In this document: positions 36,651-44,778 of the stretch, in pieces | Layout: each line of letters opens with the position of its first letter | Numbering within the stretch: position 1 is the stretch's first letter | Assembly: GCA_963819075.1 (NCBI GenBank) | Contig: CAWFUP010000001.1 | Coordinates: forward strand, 992,001 to 1,056,000 | Direction: 5' to 3' | Source: CAVQBJ01 sp963819075 | Lineage (GTDB): Bacteria; Actinomycetota; Thermoleophilia; Solirubrobacterales; Solirubrobacteraceae | DNA length: 64,000 bases | The notes under the pieces: model-generated | What the model was told of the DNA's origin: nothing | Database searches by the model: none | The model's input: only the letters and a program-made list of their open reading frames with translations | Program-made: the position numbers and the translations under genes

Positions 36651-37337
36651 ATGCGGCACGGGTTTCAGCAGGAGCTCGGCTCGATCGAGCGGCGGCTCCT
36701 GCGCGATGTCGATCTCGCCGCCGCGACGCTGCGCGGCCTGAGCGACGTCGTCAGCGATCCGTCGCGCCCGACGCCCGGCTACATCGAGGCCGATGCCGAG
36801 CGGCTGCGCGACAGCGGCCGGATCACGCACGAGCGCCTCGTTGTCGCCGCGGCGCGTGAGGCCCCCGTCGCCAGCGATCTGCGGCTCGTGCTTGGGTTCT
36901 TTCAGATCAACCAGCACCTCGGCCTCATCGCCAACCAGTTCGAACTGCTCACCGAGCAGCTGATGGAGATGGATCCCGAGGAGCTCGGGAGCCCGCGCAT
37001 CCTCGAGCGTCTCGGTCGCATGGCCAGTCACGCCAGTCTGCAGCTGCGTAAGGCCGGCGAAGCCCTGGCGACCCGCGACCTCGAGGTGGCCGAGGCCGTC
37101 GGCCGCGACGATGATGCGCTCGACCTGCTCAATCGCGAGGTGTTCGCCGAGGCGCGTAACGTCGGTGGGCCGGTCGGGCGGCGCGAGCTCGCCCTGCATC
37201 AGATGCTGATGGCGCGCAGCCTCGAACGGGTCGGCGATAACGCGGTCGACATCGCCGAGCAGGCCGCCTTCATGGTCACCGGGGAGTACCGCGAGTTCTC
37301 CGACGCGTCGCGGCCAAAGTCGGTCGAGCATCGCTGA
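36651..37337 (+). CDS. phoU: PhoU-family phosphate-signalling protein
   Basis: 228 residues, two PhoU three-helix repeats (about 10-105 and 115-215): VVAAAREAPVASDLRLVLGF and LHQMLMARSLERVGDNAVDI carry the conserved acidic metal site. PhoU links Pst transport to phosphate-sensing kinase signalling. The pst genes lie 7.4 kb away on the other strand. Instead, this gene is followed after 4 bp by an ECF sigma factor gene, so PhoU is probably co-expressed with it. TATGAC lies 6 nt before the ATG. Confidence 0.92.
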   Translation: MRHGFQQELGSIERRLLRDVDLAAATLRGLSDVVSDPSRPTPGYIEADAERLRDSGRITHERLVVAAAREAPVASDLRLVLGFFQINQHLGLIANQFELLTEQLMEMDPEELGSPRILERLGRMASHASLQLRKAGEALATRDLEVAEAVGRDDDALDLLNREVFAEARNVGGPVGRRELALHQMLMARSLERVGDNAVDIAEQAAFMVTGEYREFSDASRPKSVEHR

Positions 37338-37341
37338 TCGG

Positions 37342-38031
37342 GTGGCGGACGCGCCCAACACGCGTGGCGGCGCGCCCGACGATGCCACGCTGCTGAGCCG
37401 TCTGAAGGACGGCGACGAGGCGGCGTTCGCTGCGCTCGTACGCCGCTACCAGGCCACGATGCTGCGCGTCGCGCGGGCCTACGTCTCGTCCGATGCCGTC
37501 GCCGAAGAGGTCGTGCAGGAGGCATGGCTCGGTCTGCTCAAGGGACTCGACACGTTCGAGGCGCGCTCATCGGTGAAGACGTGGCTGTTCCGGATCCTCG
37601 TCAACCGCGCGATGACCCGCGGCCAGCGCGAGGCGCGGGTGCTGCCGTTCTCCTCGTTCGGCGATCCCGGGGAGGACGAGGGGCCGACGGTCGGCGCCGA
37701 CCGCTTCGCCCGCGATGGCGCGTGGGCGACCCCGCCGCGCCCGTTCGAGCTTCCGGCCACCCGCGCCGAGTTGCTCGAGCTGCGCGCCCAGCTGCGCGCC
37801 GCCCTGGCCGAGCTTCCCGCTCGCCAGCGCATCATCGTCACGCTGCACGACGTCGAGGGGTTGAGCACCGAGGACGTCGCCGGGGCGCTCGGGCTGACGA
37901 CGAATAACGTCCGCGTGCTTTTGCACCGGGGCCGGGCCCGCCTACAGGCGGCCCTCGCCGACTACGTCGCAATCGACGGCGCGCGCAGCGCGAGTAACGA
38001 AGCGGCCACCGCGGAGGACCAAGGAGCATGA
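37342..38031 (+). CDS. ECF-family RNA polymerase sigma factor
   Basis: 229 residues from GTG 37342. Region 2: FAALVRRYQATMLRVARAY, AEEVVQEAWLGLLKGLDTFE and WLFRILVNRAM. A linker rich in Gly/Asp (about 105-140) leads to region 4: LPARQRIIVTLHDVEGLSTE, then DVAGALGLTTNNVRVLLHRGR, the -35-binding helix-turn-helix. Its stop overlaps the anti-sigma start (ATGA), which suggests that the two products are balanced. Confidence 0.93.
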   Translation: MADAPNTRGGAPDDATLLSRLKDGDEAAFAALVRRYQATMLRVARAYVSSDAVAEEVVQEAWLGLLKGLDTFEARSSVKTWLFRILVNRAMTRGQREARVLPFSSFGDPGEDEGPTVGADRFARDGAWATPPRPFELPATRAELLELRAQLRAALAELPARQRIIVTLHDVEGLSTEDVAGALGLTTNNVRVLLHRGRARLQAALADYVAIDGARSASNEAATAEDQGA

Positions 38032-38306
38032 GTCTGCTGCAGCGCCTCACCGGCGGACGCTCGAACGTCAGCTGCCAGGAGCTGGTGGAGCTCGTCACCG
38101 ACTACCTCGAGGGGGACCTGTCGGCGCGCGAGCACGCGCGCTTCGAGCGGCACATCGCCGGGTGCCCGCACTGCACGGCTTACCTGGACCAGCTGCGGGC
38201 GACCCTGGACGAGCTCGGTGAGCTGCGCGAGGAGGACCTCGCGGCCCCGGTACGCGAGGAGCTCCTGGCCGCCTTCCGCGACTGGTCAGCGGCCGGGACG
38301 AGCTGA
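38028..38306 (+). CDS. Zinc-finger (ZAS-type) anti-sigma factor
   Basis: 92 residues. The ZAS motif is complete: upstream Cys in NVSCQELVELVTDYLEGDL, then HIAGCPHC (HxxxCxxC). No membrane segment follows, so it is a cytosolic anti-sigma factor that would release its sigma partner on oxidation or zinc loss, as in RsrA-type pairs (family knowledge). Co-translated with the sigma gene. It ends 12 bp before the REP-like palindrome next to the insertion element. Confidence 0.9.
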   Translation: MSLLQRLTGGRSNVSCQELVELVTDYLEGDLSAREHARFERHIAGCPHCTAYLDQLRATLDELGELREEDLAAPVREELLAAFRDWSAAGTS

Positions 38307-38318
38307 CGTAGCGGAGGC

Positions 38319-38360
38319 TGTGCTCCCGGAGGCCCGCTGTGCGGGCCCAATCGAGCACAC
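38319..38360. repeat. REP-like palindrome A1, left of the IS110 element
   Basis: TGTGCTCCCGGAGGCCCGC, then TGTGCGGGCCCAATC and GAGCACAC: outer arms TGTGCTC/GAGCACA and an inner stem CCCGC/GCGGG. Nearly identical to A2 at 39867-39912 (one mismatch in 41 bp) and related to 56227-56273. It could also serve as terminator for the phoU-sigma operon. Confidence 0.8.
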
Positions 38361-38439
38361 CAGTACATGGCCGCTGCGCTGGCCACCCGGGAGGATGGAA
38401 AGATTGGGTGGCCGTCCGCTGACGTCGGTGGGGATTGGT

Positions 38440-38560
38440 GCGTTTGAGCCTGAAGCACACCATGACGCGGGGGCTGTCAGGGACCCCGGATTGTTGCTGT
38501 GAGCACGTGTTGCACCTTCTTTTGTTTCCGGGCCCCTGTGGGCGGCGTCTTGTTGTCGCT
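38440..38560 (+). ncRNA. Candidate bridge RNA in the left end of the IS110 element
   Basis: IS110-group elements encode a bridge RNA upstream of the transposase, with a target-binding loop before a donor-binding loop (established for IS621). Here, in that order, AGCACACC (38454-38461) matches the target flank left of the insertion, ACCCCGG (38483-38489) matches the right flank, and TTTCCG (38525-38530) matches the element's right end. A stem GGTGCGTTT...AAGCACACC is also possible. The limits given are approximate and the matches are short. Confidence 0.45.
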
Positions 38561-38577
38561 AGGTCAGGAGGTTCGTG

Positions 38578-39819
38578 GTGGAGATCGTGGTCGAGCGGAT
38601 GGGCGGCCTGGACGTGCACAAGGACACCGTGGTGGCGTGTGTGCGCACGCCGGGAGAGCGCCCGGGGCGTCGTGCTCAGCAGGTCCGGACGTTTGGGACG
38701 TTCGCTTCGCAGTTGGCTGAGCTGGCCGATTGGCTGGTCGGCGAGGGAGTCACGCAGGTGGTGATGGAAGCGACCGGGGTCTACTGGAAACCGGTGTGGT
38801 ACGCGCTGGAGGATCGTATGGAGCTCGTGCTGGTCAACGCGACGCACGTCAGCAAGGTCCCGGGGCGAAAGACCGACGTCAAAGACGCCGAGTGGCTAGC
38901 GCAGCTGGGAGAGTGCGGCCTGTTGCGGGGGTCCTTTGTGCCGCCCGAACCGATTCGCGACCTGCGCGATCTGACGCGCTATCGCAAGCGGCTGGTCCAG
39001 GACCGCACGCGCGAGTCCCAGCGCGTGCAGAAGGTGCTCGAGGATGGCGGCATCAAGCTCGCGTCGGTCGCCAGCGACGTGCTCGGGCGTTCCGGGCGCG
39101 ACATGCTCAACGCCCTGATCGCTGGCGAGCGCGACCCCAACACGCTGGCCGAGTTGGCTCAGCGCAGGATGCGTTCGAAGATTCCCCGCCTACGCCAAGC
39201 GCTCGCCACGGTCCACTTCCGAGCGCATCACGGCCGGATGCTCTGCACGCACCTGGCTCACGTGGACTACCTGGACGCCGCGATCGCCGACATCGATAAG
39301 CAGGTCGACGGGGTGATCGCCCCTTTCGCGCCGGCCCGGGAGCAACTGATGACGATCCCCGGGGTCGGCAAACTGGCGGCCACCTGCATCCTGGCTGAGA
39401 TCGGAGCCGACATGACCGTCTTCCCGACCCCCCAACAGCTGGCGTCCTGGGCCGGGATGTGCCCCGGCAACAAACGATCAGCCGGCAAGAACCGCTCCGG
39501 GCGCACACCCCAGGGCGATCCCTGGCTCTCGGCGATCCTCACCGAATGCGGCTGGGCCGTCTCGCGAAGCAAGGGCACCTACCTCTCAGCGCAGTTCTGG
39601 CAGATCGCTCGCCGCCGCGGCCAAGAACGCGCCGCGGTCGCTGTCGGACACTCCATCCTGACGATCGCCTGGCACCTCCTCTCCCAGCCCGGAAGCACCT
39701 ACCAAGACCTCGGCCCCGACTACTTCCAACGACGCACAGACCCAGCCCGCCGCCAACAACGCCTCATCGCCCAACTCCAAGCCCTCGGCCTCAACGTGGA
39801 GGTCAAACAAGCAGCCTGA
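38578..39819 (+). CDS. IS110-family transposase (DEDD/RuvC-like plus Tnp_20)
   Basis: 413-414 residues; AGGAGG sits 6 nt before GTG 38578 and 3 nt before GTG 38575. The RuvC-like domain shows GLDVHKDTVVACVRTPG, VVMEATGVYWKPVWYAL and GRKTDVKDAEWLAQL, giving the DEDD residues. The C-terminal Tnp_20 domain has IPGVGKLAATCILAEIG and SWAGMCPGNKRSAGKNRSG, which carries the catalytic Ser of this family. Full length and without frameshift, so the element could be active. Confidence 0.95.
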   Translation: MEIVVERMGGLDVHKDTVVACVRTPGERPGRRAQQVRTFGTFASQLAELADWLVGEGVTQVVMEATGVYWKPVWYALEDRMELVLVNATHVSKVPGRKTDVKDAEWLAQLGECGLLRGSFVPPEPIRDLRDLTRYRKRLVQDRTRESQRVQKVLEDGGIKLASVASDVLGRSGRDMLNALIAGERDPNTLAELAQRRMRSKIPRLRQALATVHFRAHHGRMLCTHLAHVDYLDAAIADIDKQVDGVIAPFAPAREQLMTIPGVGKLAATCILAEIGADMTVFPTPQQLASWAGMCPGNKRSAGKNRSGRTPQGDPWLSAILTECGWAVSRSKGTYLSAQFWQIARRRGQERAAVAVGHSILTIAWHLLSQPGSTYQDLGPDYFQRRTDPARRQQRLIAQLQALGLNVEVKQAA

Positions 39820-39866
39820 ACGCAATTTCCGTTACACCCCGGCCCGGGCGTCGGCGCCTGTGGGGA

Positions 39867-39912
39867 GGTGTGCTCCCGGAGGCCCGCCGTGCGGGCCCAA
39901 TCGAGCACACCC
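39867..39912. repeat. REP-like palindrome A2, right of the IS110 element
   Basis: GGTGTGCTC, CCGGAGGCCCGCCG, TGCGGGCCCAATC, GAGCACACCC: same sequence and orientation as A1. It is followed by CCGGCCCGGGG, the tail that A1 would have if the insertion were removed. It lies between the IS and the esterase gene. Confidence 0.82.
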
Positions 39913-39952
39913 CGGCCCGGGGATCCGGCACCCCGCCGCCGCGCACGCGAGA

Positions 39953-41020
39953 ATGGCTGGCGTGACACTGCGGGAGTCCACGCGCGAACTGCCTCCACCC
40001 TGGCGAAGCGCGCTGCGCGGGCGACTCGACGAGCTCGTCGTCGAGTCCGAGCTGCTCGCCGATAATCCGCTCGCCGACTCGGCCGTGCGGCCGCTGATGG
40101 TGTACCTGCCGCCGCAGCTCGCGGCAGGTGGACGGCGCGCGCCGGCGATCTACCTCCTGCAGGGCTACACCGGACGGCTCGATCTGTGGGCCAACCGCCA
40201 ACCGTTCGAGGTGAGCCTGCTCGAACGCCTCGACGCGATGTTCTCGGCCGGGGAGTGTCCGCCGGCGACGATCGTGTTCGTCGACGCCTGGACGCGCTAC
40301 GGGGGCTCGCAGTTCCTGAACTCGACCGGGACCGGACGCTACATGGACTACCTGTGCGACGAGGTCGTGCCGTTCGTCGACGAGCGCTATCCGACGCTCC
40401 CCGACCGGGCCCACCGCGGGATCGCCGGGAAGTCCTCAGGCGGCTACGGCGCCATGGTCGTGCCGATGCTCCGCCCGGACATGTTCGCGGGACTCGCGTC
40501 ACACGCCGGCGATGCGCTCTTCGACTCCTCGATCGTGCGCTCGTTCGCACGGGTGACACGCGTGCTGCGCGACCGGTTCGAGGGCTCCTACGACGCCTTC
40601 TTCGCGGCGCTGGCGGACGTCGATCCGTTCCGCTTCGACGTTCATGGAATCGTGCTGGAGACGTACGCCTACGCGGCCTGCTACTCGCCCGATCCCGAGC
40701 GCCCGGGTGGCGCGCTGCTGCCGTTCGACATCCGCACGAGCCGGCTCGTCCCGGCGGTCTGGGAGCAGTGGCTGGCCTGGGATCCCGTCCGCCTAGTCCC
40801 GCGCCACCTCGACGCGCTCGCGGGCATGCGCCGCATCTATCTCGACGCTGGGCGCAGCGACGAGTATTACCTCGACCTCGGCGCGCAAGCCGTGTCGAAC
40901 GAGCTCAGCGCGGGCGGGATCGATCACACGCTCGAGCTGTTCGACGGCCGCCACGGCGGCATCACCTACCGCTACCCCGGCGCGATCCGCGAGCTCGTGC
41001 TCGCCCTATGCGAGCCTTAG
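39953..41020 (+). CDS. Esterase-family (PF00756-like) alpha/beta hydrolase
   Basis: 355 residues from ATG 39953; GTG 39962 is an alternative, 7 nt after GAGAAT. Nucleophile Ser in GIAGKSSGGYGAMV, acid in LDAGRSDEYYLDLG, His in FDGRHGGITYRYP; the oxyanion-side strand reads AIYLLQGYTGRLDLW. Related to esterase D/enterochelin esterase-type enzymes; no signal peptide. Substrate unknown. Its stop overlaps that of the convergent phosphoesterase-like gene by 4 bp. Confidence 0.85.
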   Translation: MAGVTLRESTRELPPPWRSALRGRLDELVVESELLADNPLADSAVRPLMVYLPPQLAAGGRRAPAIYLLQGYTGRLDLWANRQPFEVSLLERLDAMFSAGECPPATIVFVDAWTRYGGSQFLNSTGTGRYMDYLCDEVVPFVDERYPTLPDRAHRGIAGKSSGGYGAMVVPMLRPDMFAGLASHAGDALFDSSIVRSFARVTRVLRDRFEGSYDAFFAALADVDPFRFDVHGIVLETYAYAACYSPDPERPGGALLPFDIRTSRLVPAVWEQWLAWDPVRLVPRHLDALAGMRRIYLDAGRSDEYYLDLGAQAVSNELSAGGIDHTLELFDGRHGGITYRYPGAIRELVLALCEP

Positions 41021-42567
41021 CGCTTGGACGCCGTCGCCTTGGCGAGCACGCCGGGGAAGACGTCGCTGCCGAACGAGTGCACGCCGGGCAGGCCGGCGTC
41101 GGCGAGATGGGCGAACCCGAACAGGTCCTCGACGGTGCGCAGCAGCGAGTAGTCGTTGTACGGGGCGGCGCTCGTCGCGCCCGCCTTGGCGAAGGGCGAG
41201 ACGACGAGCGCTCCGACCTGTCCGCCGCCGGTCGTCGTGGCCGTCGGGCCGGTGCAGCACCCGCTCGTGTCGCTCGCGGCGCCCTGGTCGAACGTGACGA
41301 TGAGCGCGCCGCCCTGACGGTAGGCCGGTGACTGGAGGATGACCGGCACCCATTGCGCCAGGAACGCGTCGGCGCTGGCCAGCCCGCCCGAGCGGCCATC
41401 GACGCATGGGCTGTCGGTCCCGTCGTCGCACAGGTTGGGGACGATGAAGGCGTAGCTCGGCGTCTTCGCGGCCGAGGACAGATCCGCGCTGAGTTCGGTG
41501 AGCGGCAGGTCGTCGGCCTGGCAGTCCCCGTAGTCGAGCAGCGAATGGAAGTACACGAACGGGTTGTGCCGCGTCGCGTACTCGTCGCCAACGACCGCGT
41601 GCTGGGCGGGGTCGACCGCGTCCGAGTTCGGGTGGCGGCAGTCCTGCACGGGCGGCGAGCCGTTGGCGAGGTCCTCGACGTAGGCGCGCCAGGCGTGACC
41701 CGAGCTCGTCATCTGATCGCCGATCGTCAGGGCGTTCTCGGGGTACACGCAACCGGTCCCCGCGGCGACGCCGGTGGCGTCGAGCGCGGCGGTGGAGGGG
41801 AACCCGGTGAACGTGGTGCAGTTCTGCTCGGTGTCGGCGTTGGGCGGCTGCCCGCTGACCATGGCGATGTAGTCGGGCAGCTCGGGGTGCGCGACCGCGT
41901 CGAAGTTGCTCAGCAGCGTCCCCTTGGGCCGCAGTTGCGTGTTCAGGTAGGCGGCGGGCGACGACGGCCCCCAGGTCTGCTCGTACCCGGGACTGGCCAG
42001 CACGATGATGAACACGTGCTTGATCTTCGTCTGGACCGGCGGGGCGCCGCCGGCGCCCGTGGCCCCGGTGGCGCCGGTGGCGCCGGACGAGGGCCGGCTC
42101 GGACGTGCGGGCGAGGACTGCTTGGCACTGCTCGAGCCCGCCCCGCCGCCGCTTGGCGCCGGCGTCGAGGCGCTCGTGGTCGCCGGTGCGGCTGCGCTCG
42201 GGCTCGCCGACGCTGAGGGCGACGCCGAGGGCGTCGGCGTCGCGGCGGCGATCGGTGGGGGCGTGGAGCTCGACGCCGGCGACGCCAACGCCGCCGCCGC
42301 GCGGTTCACGACGATCGGGCGGTGCAGCAGCAGCGCGGCGATGTTGCCGGCCGGCGCGCTGCTCGTCCCGACCCAGATCACCAGGCCCGTGCTCAGCAGC
42401 GAGACGCCGGCCAGCAGCGCGAGGCGCCCCGGCGTCAGGACCTGATCGGCCCAGCGCCAGAACGACGCCCGCCCGGCCTCGCCGGGCGCAGAGGAGTCAT
42501 CGCCGTCGCTGCGCCAGGGGACGTCGGCCCCCGATGGGCGTGGGTCCGGCTCGGCCGGGGTGCTCAT
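41017..42567 (-). CDS. Membrane-anchored phosphoesterase-like protein with altered metal ligands
   Basis: 516 residues from ATG 42567, overlapping the stop of the gene before it. One membrane anchor (GRLALLAGVSLLSTGLVIWV, about 47-66), a long Ser/Thr/Pro/Ala linker, then a phosphoesterase/acid-phosphatase fold: KHVFIIVLASPGYEQTWG, AVAHPELPDYIAMVSGQPP, ALIVTFDQGAASD. In active relatives the first motif contains Glu-Asn (VLEN) and the last has FDEG; here they read LAS and FDQG, so key metal ligands appear to be missing. Possibly a binding protein or a changed specificity. Last gene of the leftward run that starts at pstS. Confidence 0.75.
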   Translation of the reverse strand: MSTPAEPDPRPSGADVPWRSDGDDSSAPGEAGRASFWRWADQVLTPGRLALLAGVSLLSTGLVIWVGTSSAPAGNIAALLLHRPIVVNRAAAALASPASSSTPPPIAAATPTPSASPSASASPSAAAPATTSASTPAPSGGGAGSSSAKQSSPARPSRPSSGATGATGATGAGGAPPVQTKIKHVFIIVLASPGYEQTWGPSSPAAYLNTQLRPKGTLLSNFDAVAHPELPDYIAMVSGQPPNADTEQNCTTFTGFPSTAALDATGVAAGTGCVYPENALTIGDQMTSSGHAWRAYVEDLANGSPPVQDCRHPNSDAVDPAQHAVVGDEYATRHNPFVYFHSLLDYGDCQADDLPLTELSADLSSAAKTPSYAFIVPNLCDDGTDSPCVDGRSGGLASADAFLAQWVPVILQSPAYRQGGALIVTFDQGAASDTSGCCTGPTATTTGGGQVGALVVSPFAKAGATSAAPYNDYSLLRTVEDLFGFAHLADAGLPGVHSFGSDVFPGVLAKATASKR

Positions 42568-42917
42568 GGGCTCGAGGGACGCGACAGGCCGGCCGCGAGC
42601 GAGCCGCCGCACTGCCCGCAGAACGCCGTCCCGGGTGCCGCGAGCGCGCCGCAGGCCGGGCAGGTCGCGACGCTCGTGCTGCCGGCGTCGATCGCCTCCT
42701 CGACCTGGCGCAGCTCGGCGTCGACCCGCTGCATCTCCGCCGCCTTGTGGATGAGGACGTCATGCCTGATGTGATCGCGGACGGCCATCTCGTAGTACGC
42801 GCCGCCGAGGTCGAGTTGCATCGCCGTCAGGCGCTCGACGAGTCGCTCACGCTTGCCGATCAGCTCGCGCTGGCCGCGCGGCGGCGCCGCAGCATCGGCG
42901 CTCGGGCGGGCGCTCAC
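42564..42917 (-). CDS. Coiled-coil protein with C-terminal zinc ribbon
   Basis: 117 residues from GTG 42917, overlapping both neighbours by 4 bp. A helical, probably coiled-coil region (RELIGKRERLVERLTAMQLD; AEMQRVDAELRQVEEAID) is followed by a four-Cys ribbon CPACGALAAPGTAFCGQCGG. No membrane segment. Function unknown; the tight overlaps with the SPOR and phosphoesterase genes imply a joint role. Confidence 0.75.
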   Translation of the reverse strand: MSARPSADAAAPPRGQRELIGKRERLVERLTAMQLDLGGAYYEMAVRDHIRHDVLIHKAAEMQRVDAELRQVEEAIDAGSTSVATCPACGALAAPGTAFCGQCGGSLAAGLSRPSSP

Positions 42918-44041
42918 GGTCGCCCGGCCGCCGAGGTCGAGCTCGGCGCGCCGTTCGCCGCCGCGCTCGGGTTGCCCGGGATCGTGATCACGGGCGGCAG
43001 GTGGGTGACGCCCTGCACGTAGCTCTTGCCGGTCTTCGTCTGGTCCTGCTTGGCGATCGCCGCGCCCTGCGTGAGCGCCGTCGCGGTGGGGCGGGCGCCG
43101 ACCTGGGCCGCGGTATGCGGGACGCTCTTGGGGTTCGTGACGGCGCTGCTCGCGGCGCTCGCGCCGGCGCCGACCGGTGCCACCGCGATCACCGCTGCGC
43201 CCGGGAAGCGGCTTCGAAGCTTGCCCAGCGCTTGCGACGCGGCGCTTCGGGACGTGTAGAAGCCCGAGTAGATGACGTAGTGGGTGGCGCCCTGGTTGGG
43301 CGTCGTCGTCGTGCGCGCCGGATCGATGAGGCCGAGCTCCGTCGCCCCCTTCGCGGCGGCGGCGGAATCCGCCGACGTTACCGACGCGGTCGTGGTGCCG
43401 CTCGTCGGCAGCGTCTCGAGCTTGACGACGAAGCCGCTGCCGAGCGTCGAGCCGGTCGGCACATCGCTCGTGGCGGCCGGAGTCGCCGCCGCTGGCGCGG
43501 CGGTTCCGGCCGGGGCGGCGTTGACGACGATCGGCTTCTGGTCGCGCAGGGCGGTGAGCAACGCGGCGTTGTCATTCGAGCTGCCGCGCCCGACGAGGAC
43601 CCCGACCGCGACGGCGAGCGGCAGGACGATGAGCCCGAGCGCCAGAAGCGGGCCCCGCCCGGCACCGGCCGAGCCCGATGCCCTGCGCGCGCTGCGGCGC
43701 GCGCTGGCCGCGGCCGCGAAATAGCCGATCGCGGGATTGGCGGCGTGTGCCTGGCGCGTACCGCACTGCACGCAGTAGCGCTGTTCGCGATCGACCGGCG
43801 CGCGGCACTGCTCGCACAGGAGGTAGCCCGGGGCGGGCGCCGGCGTGGCCGGGCGGTCGGCCACGCCGAGGGCGGGGGCAGGGGCGAGCGTCGCCGGCGC
43901 GTGCGCGAGGAAGGCCTGCGGGTGCCCGGAGCTGCCGCGCGCGTGCTGGGGGACGATGCGCGGGGGCGCCGGCGACGTCTGCGAGGGTGCGTCGTCGGGC
44001 CGCAGCATCTCGGTGGTGGCCTCGGTGTCGGTCGAATGCAT
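42914..44041 (-). CDS. Zinc ribbon, membrane segment and SPOR-like domain protein
   Basis: 375 residues from ATG 44041. Cytosolic N-terminus with a ribbon CEQCRAPVDREQRYCVQCG (about 75-95), one membrane segment (LLALGLIVLPLAVAVGVLVG, about 131-150), an Ala/Thr linker, and a SPOR-like module at about 245-300 (THYVIYSGFYTSRSAASQAL, GKLRSRFPGAAVIAV). SPOR domains bind denuded glycan at division sites. It may therefore localise the neighbouring gene products in the envelope (inference). 10 bp after the lipoprotein gene. Confidence 0.78.
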   Translation of the reverse strand: MHSTDTEATTEMLRPDDAPSQTSPAPPRIVPQHARGSSGHPQAFLAHAPATLAPAPALGVADRPATPAPAPGYLLCEQCRAPVDREQRYCVQCGTRQAHAANPAIGYFAAAASARRSARRASGSAGAGRGPLLALGLIVLPLAVAVGVLVGRGSSNDNAALLTALRDQKPIVVNAAPAGTAAPAAATPAATSDVPTGSTLGSGFVVKLETLPTSGTTTASVTSADSAAAAKGATELGLIDPARTTTTPNQGATHYVIYSGFYTSRSAASQALGKLRSRFPGAAVIAVAPVGAGASAASSAVTNPKSVPHTAAQVGARPTATALTQGAAIAKQDQTKTGKSYVQGVTHLPPVITIPGNPSAAANGAPSSTSAAGRP

Positions 44042-44051
44042 GAGCTCGTCC

Positions 44052-44756
44052 CTAACGGAGATCTGTCGGCGGCGCGTCCAGCCGGAGCGGCACCATGGCG
44101 GCATTGCCTACTAGGTTGATCGTAATTGTGGTGGTAGCGCTTGAGTCTAGGGCGCTCAGGGCCGTTTGGCCAGCGGCAACCAGCTGGCGGCCCGCGAAGG
44201 CGGCCGCATAGACGGCGAGCCCGGCCTGCGGCACGCCGGAGTGGTTGGTGATCGTGACCTGCGTCAGTCCGCGTCGCGGTGGCGTGGCCCACGTCGTGAT
44301 GACCGGGAGGTTGTCGATCCCGGCCTCGTCGGCCACCGTCGGGAAACCGACGATGGCGAACGGGGGACCGCCGCTCGCAGACCGGGCGCGCGCGGTGAAC
44401 ACCCACGTCGTCGCGGCGCCGGGGGCGATCGCGCCGACGTGGGTCTGGAAGTAGGGCAGGTTCGGCGCGCTGTTGACGTAGACGCGATGCGGGCCGCGCG
44501 CGAGCACGCCAACCGAGATCGGCAGGTCGCTGATCGGCTGCGCCGCGTTGTTGCGCAGCGTGACGGCGATGGCCTGGGCGCCGCCGCTCGTTACCCGCCC
44601 GACGCCGAGCACCGAGACGTCGGGGTTGGCGCGCGTGACGCGCACCGAGTTCTGACTGGCCAGGAGGCGATCGGCCGTGACCTTGGCCCGCGCGCTCTTC
44701 TGCTGCGTCGTCTCGACGCAGCCGGTGAGCGTGCCGATGAGGATGAGGGAGGTCAT
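44052..44756 (-). CDS. Lipoprotein of unknown function
   Basis: About 234 residues from ATG 44756, which gives a compact lipoprotein signal ending in LTGC. The mature part is beta-rich, resembling CARDB/Fn3-type folds: SGGAQAIAVTLRNNAAQPIS, VITTWATPPRRGL, TQVTITNHSGVPQAGLAVY. It starts 22 bp after the pstB stop on the same strand, so it should be co-transcribed with pst. A longer N-terminus is open up to 44900 but would overlap pstB. Confidence 0.7.
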   Translation of the reverse strand: MTSLILIGTLTGCVETTQQKSARAKVTADRLLASQNSVRVTRANPDVSVLGVGRVTSGGAQAIAVTLRNNAAQPISDLPISVGVLARGPHRVYVNSAPNLPYFQTHVGAIAPGAATTWVFTARARSASGGPPFAIVGFPTVADEAGIDNLPVITTWATPPRRGLTQVTITNHSGVPQAGLAVYAAAFAGRQLVAAGQTALSALDSSATTTITINLVGNAAMVPLRLDAPPTDLR

Positions 44757-44778
44757 CGCTGTGGCCCAGCGCCGCGGC

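Larger units (their letters stand above)
38361..39837 (+). mobile_element. IS110-family insertion sequence, 1,477 bp
   Basis: One transposase gene with a 214-217-bp left non-coding end and only about 18 bp at the right end, the IS110-group layout. Boundaries come from reconstruction: the left flank ends ...GAGCACAC at 38360 and the sequence after ...TTTCCGTT resumes ACACCCCGGCCCGGG at 39834. Removing the element restores GAGCACACCCCGGCCCGGG, which is exactly what follows the second palindrome at 39903-39920. There are no terminal inverted repeats, as expected. The shared ACAC leaves the exact core dinucleotide undecided. Confidence 0.85.

Noticed and set aside
38361..39837. Terminal inverted repeats of the insertion element
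   Set aside because: None found; consistent with the IS110 family, so boundaries were taken from the flanking repeat instead.
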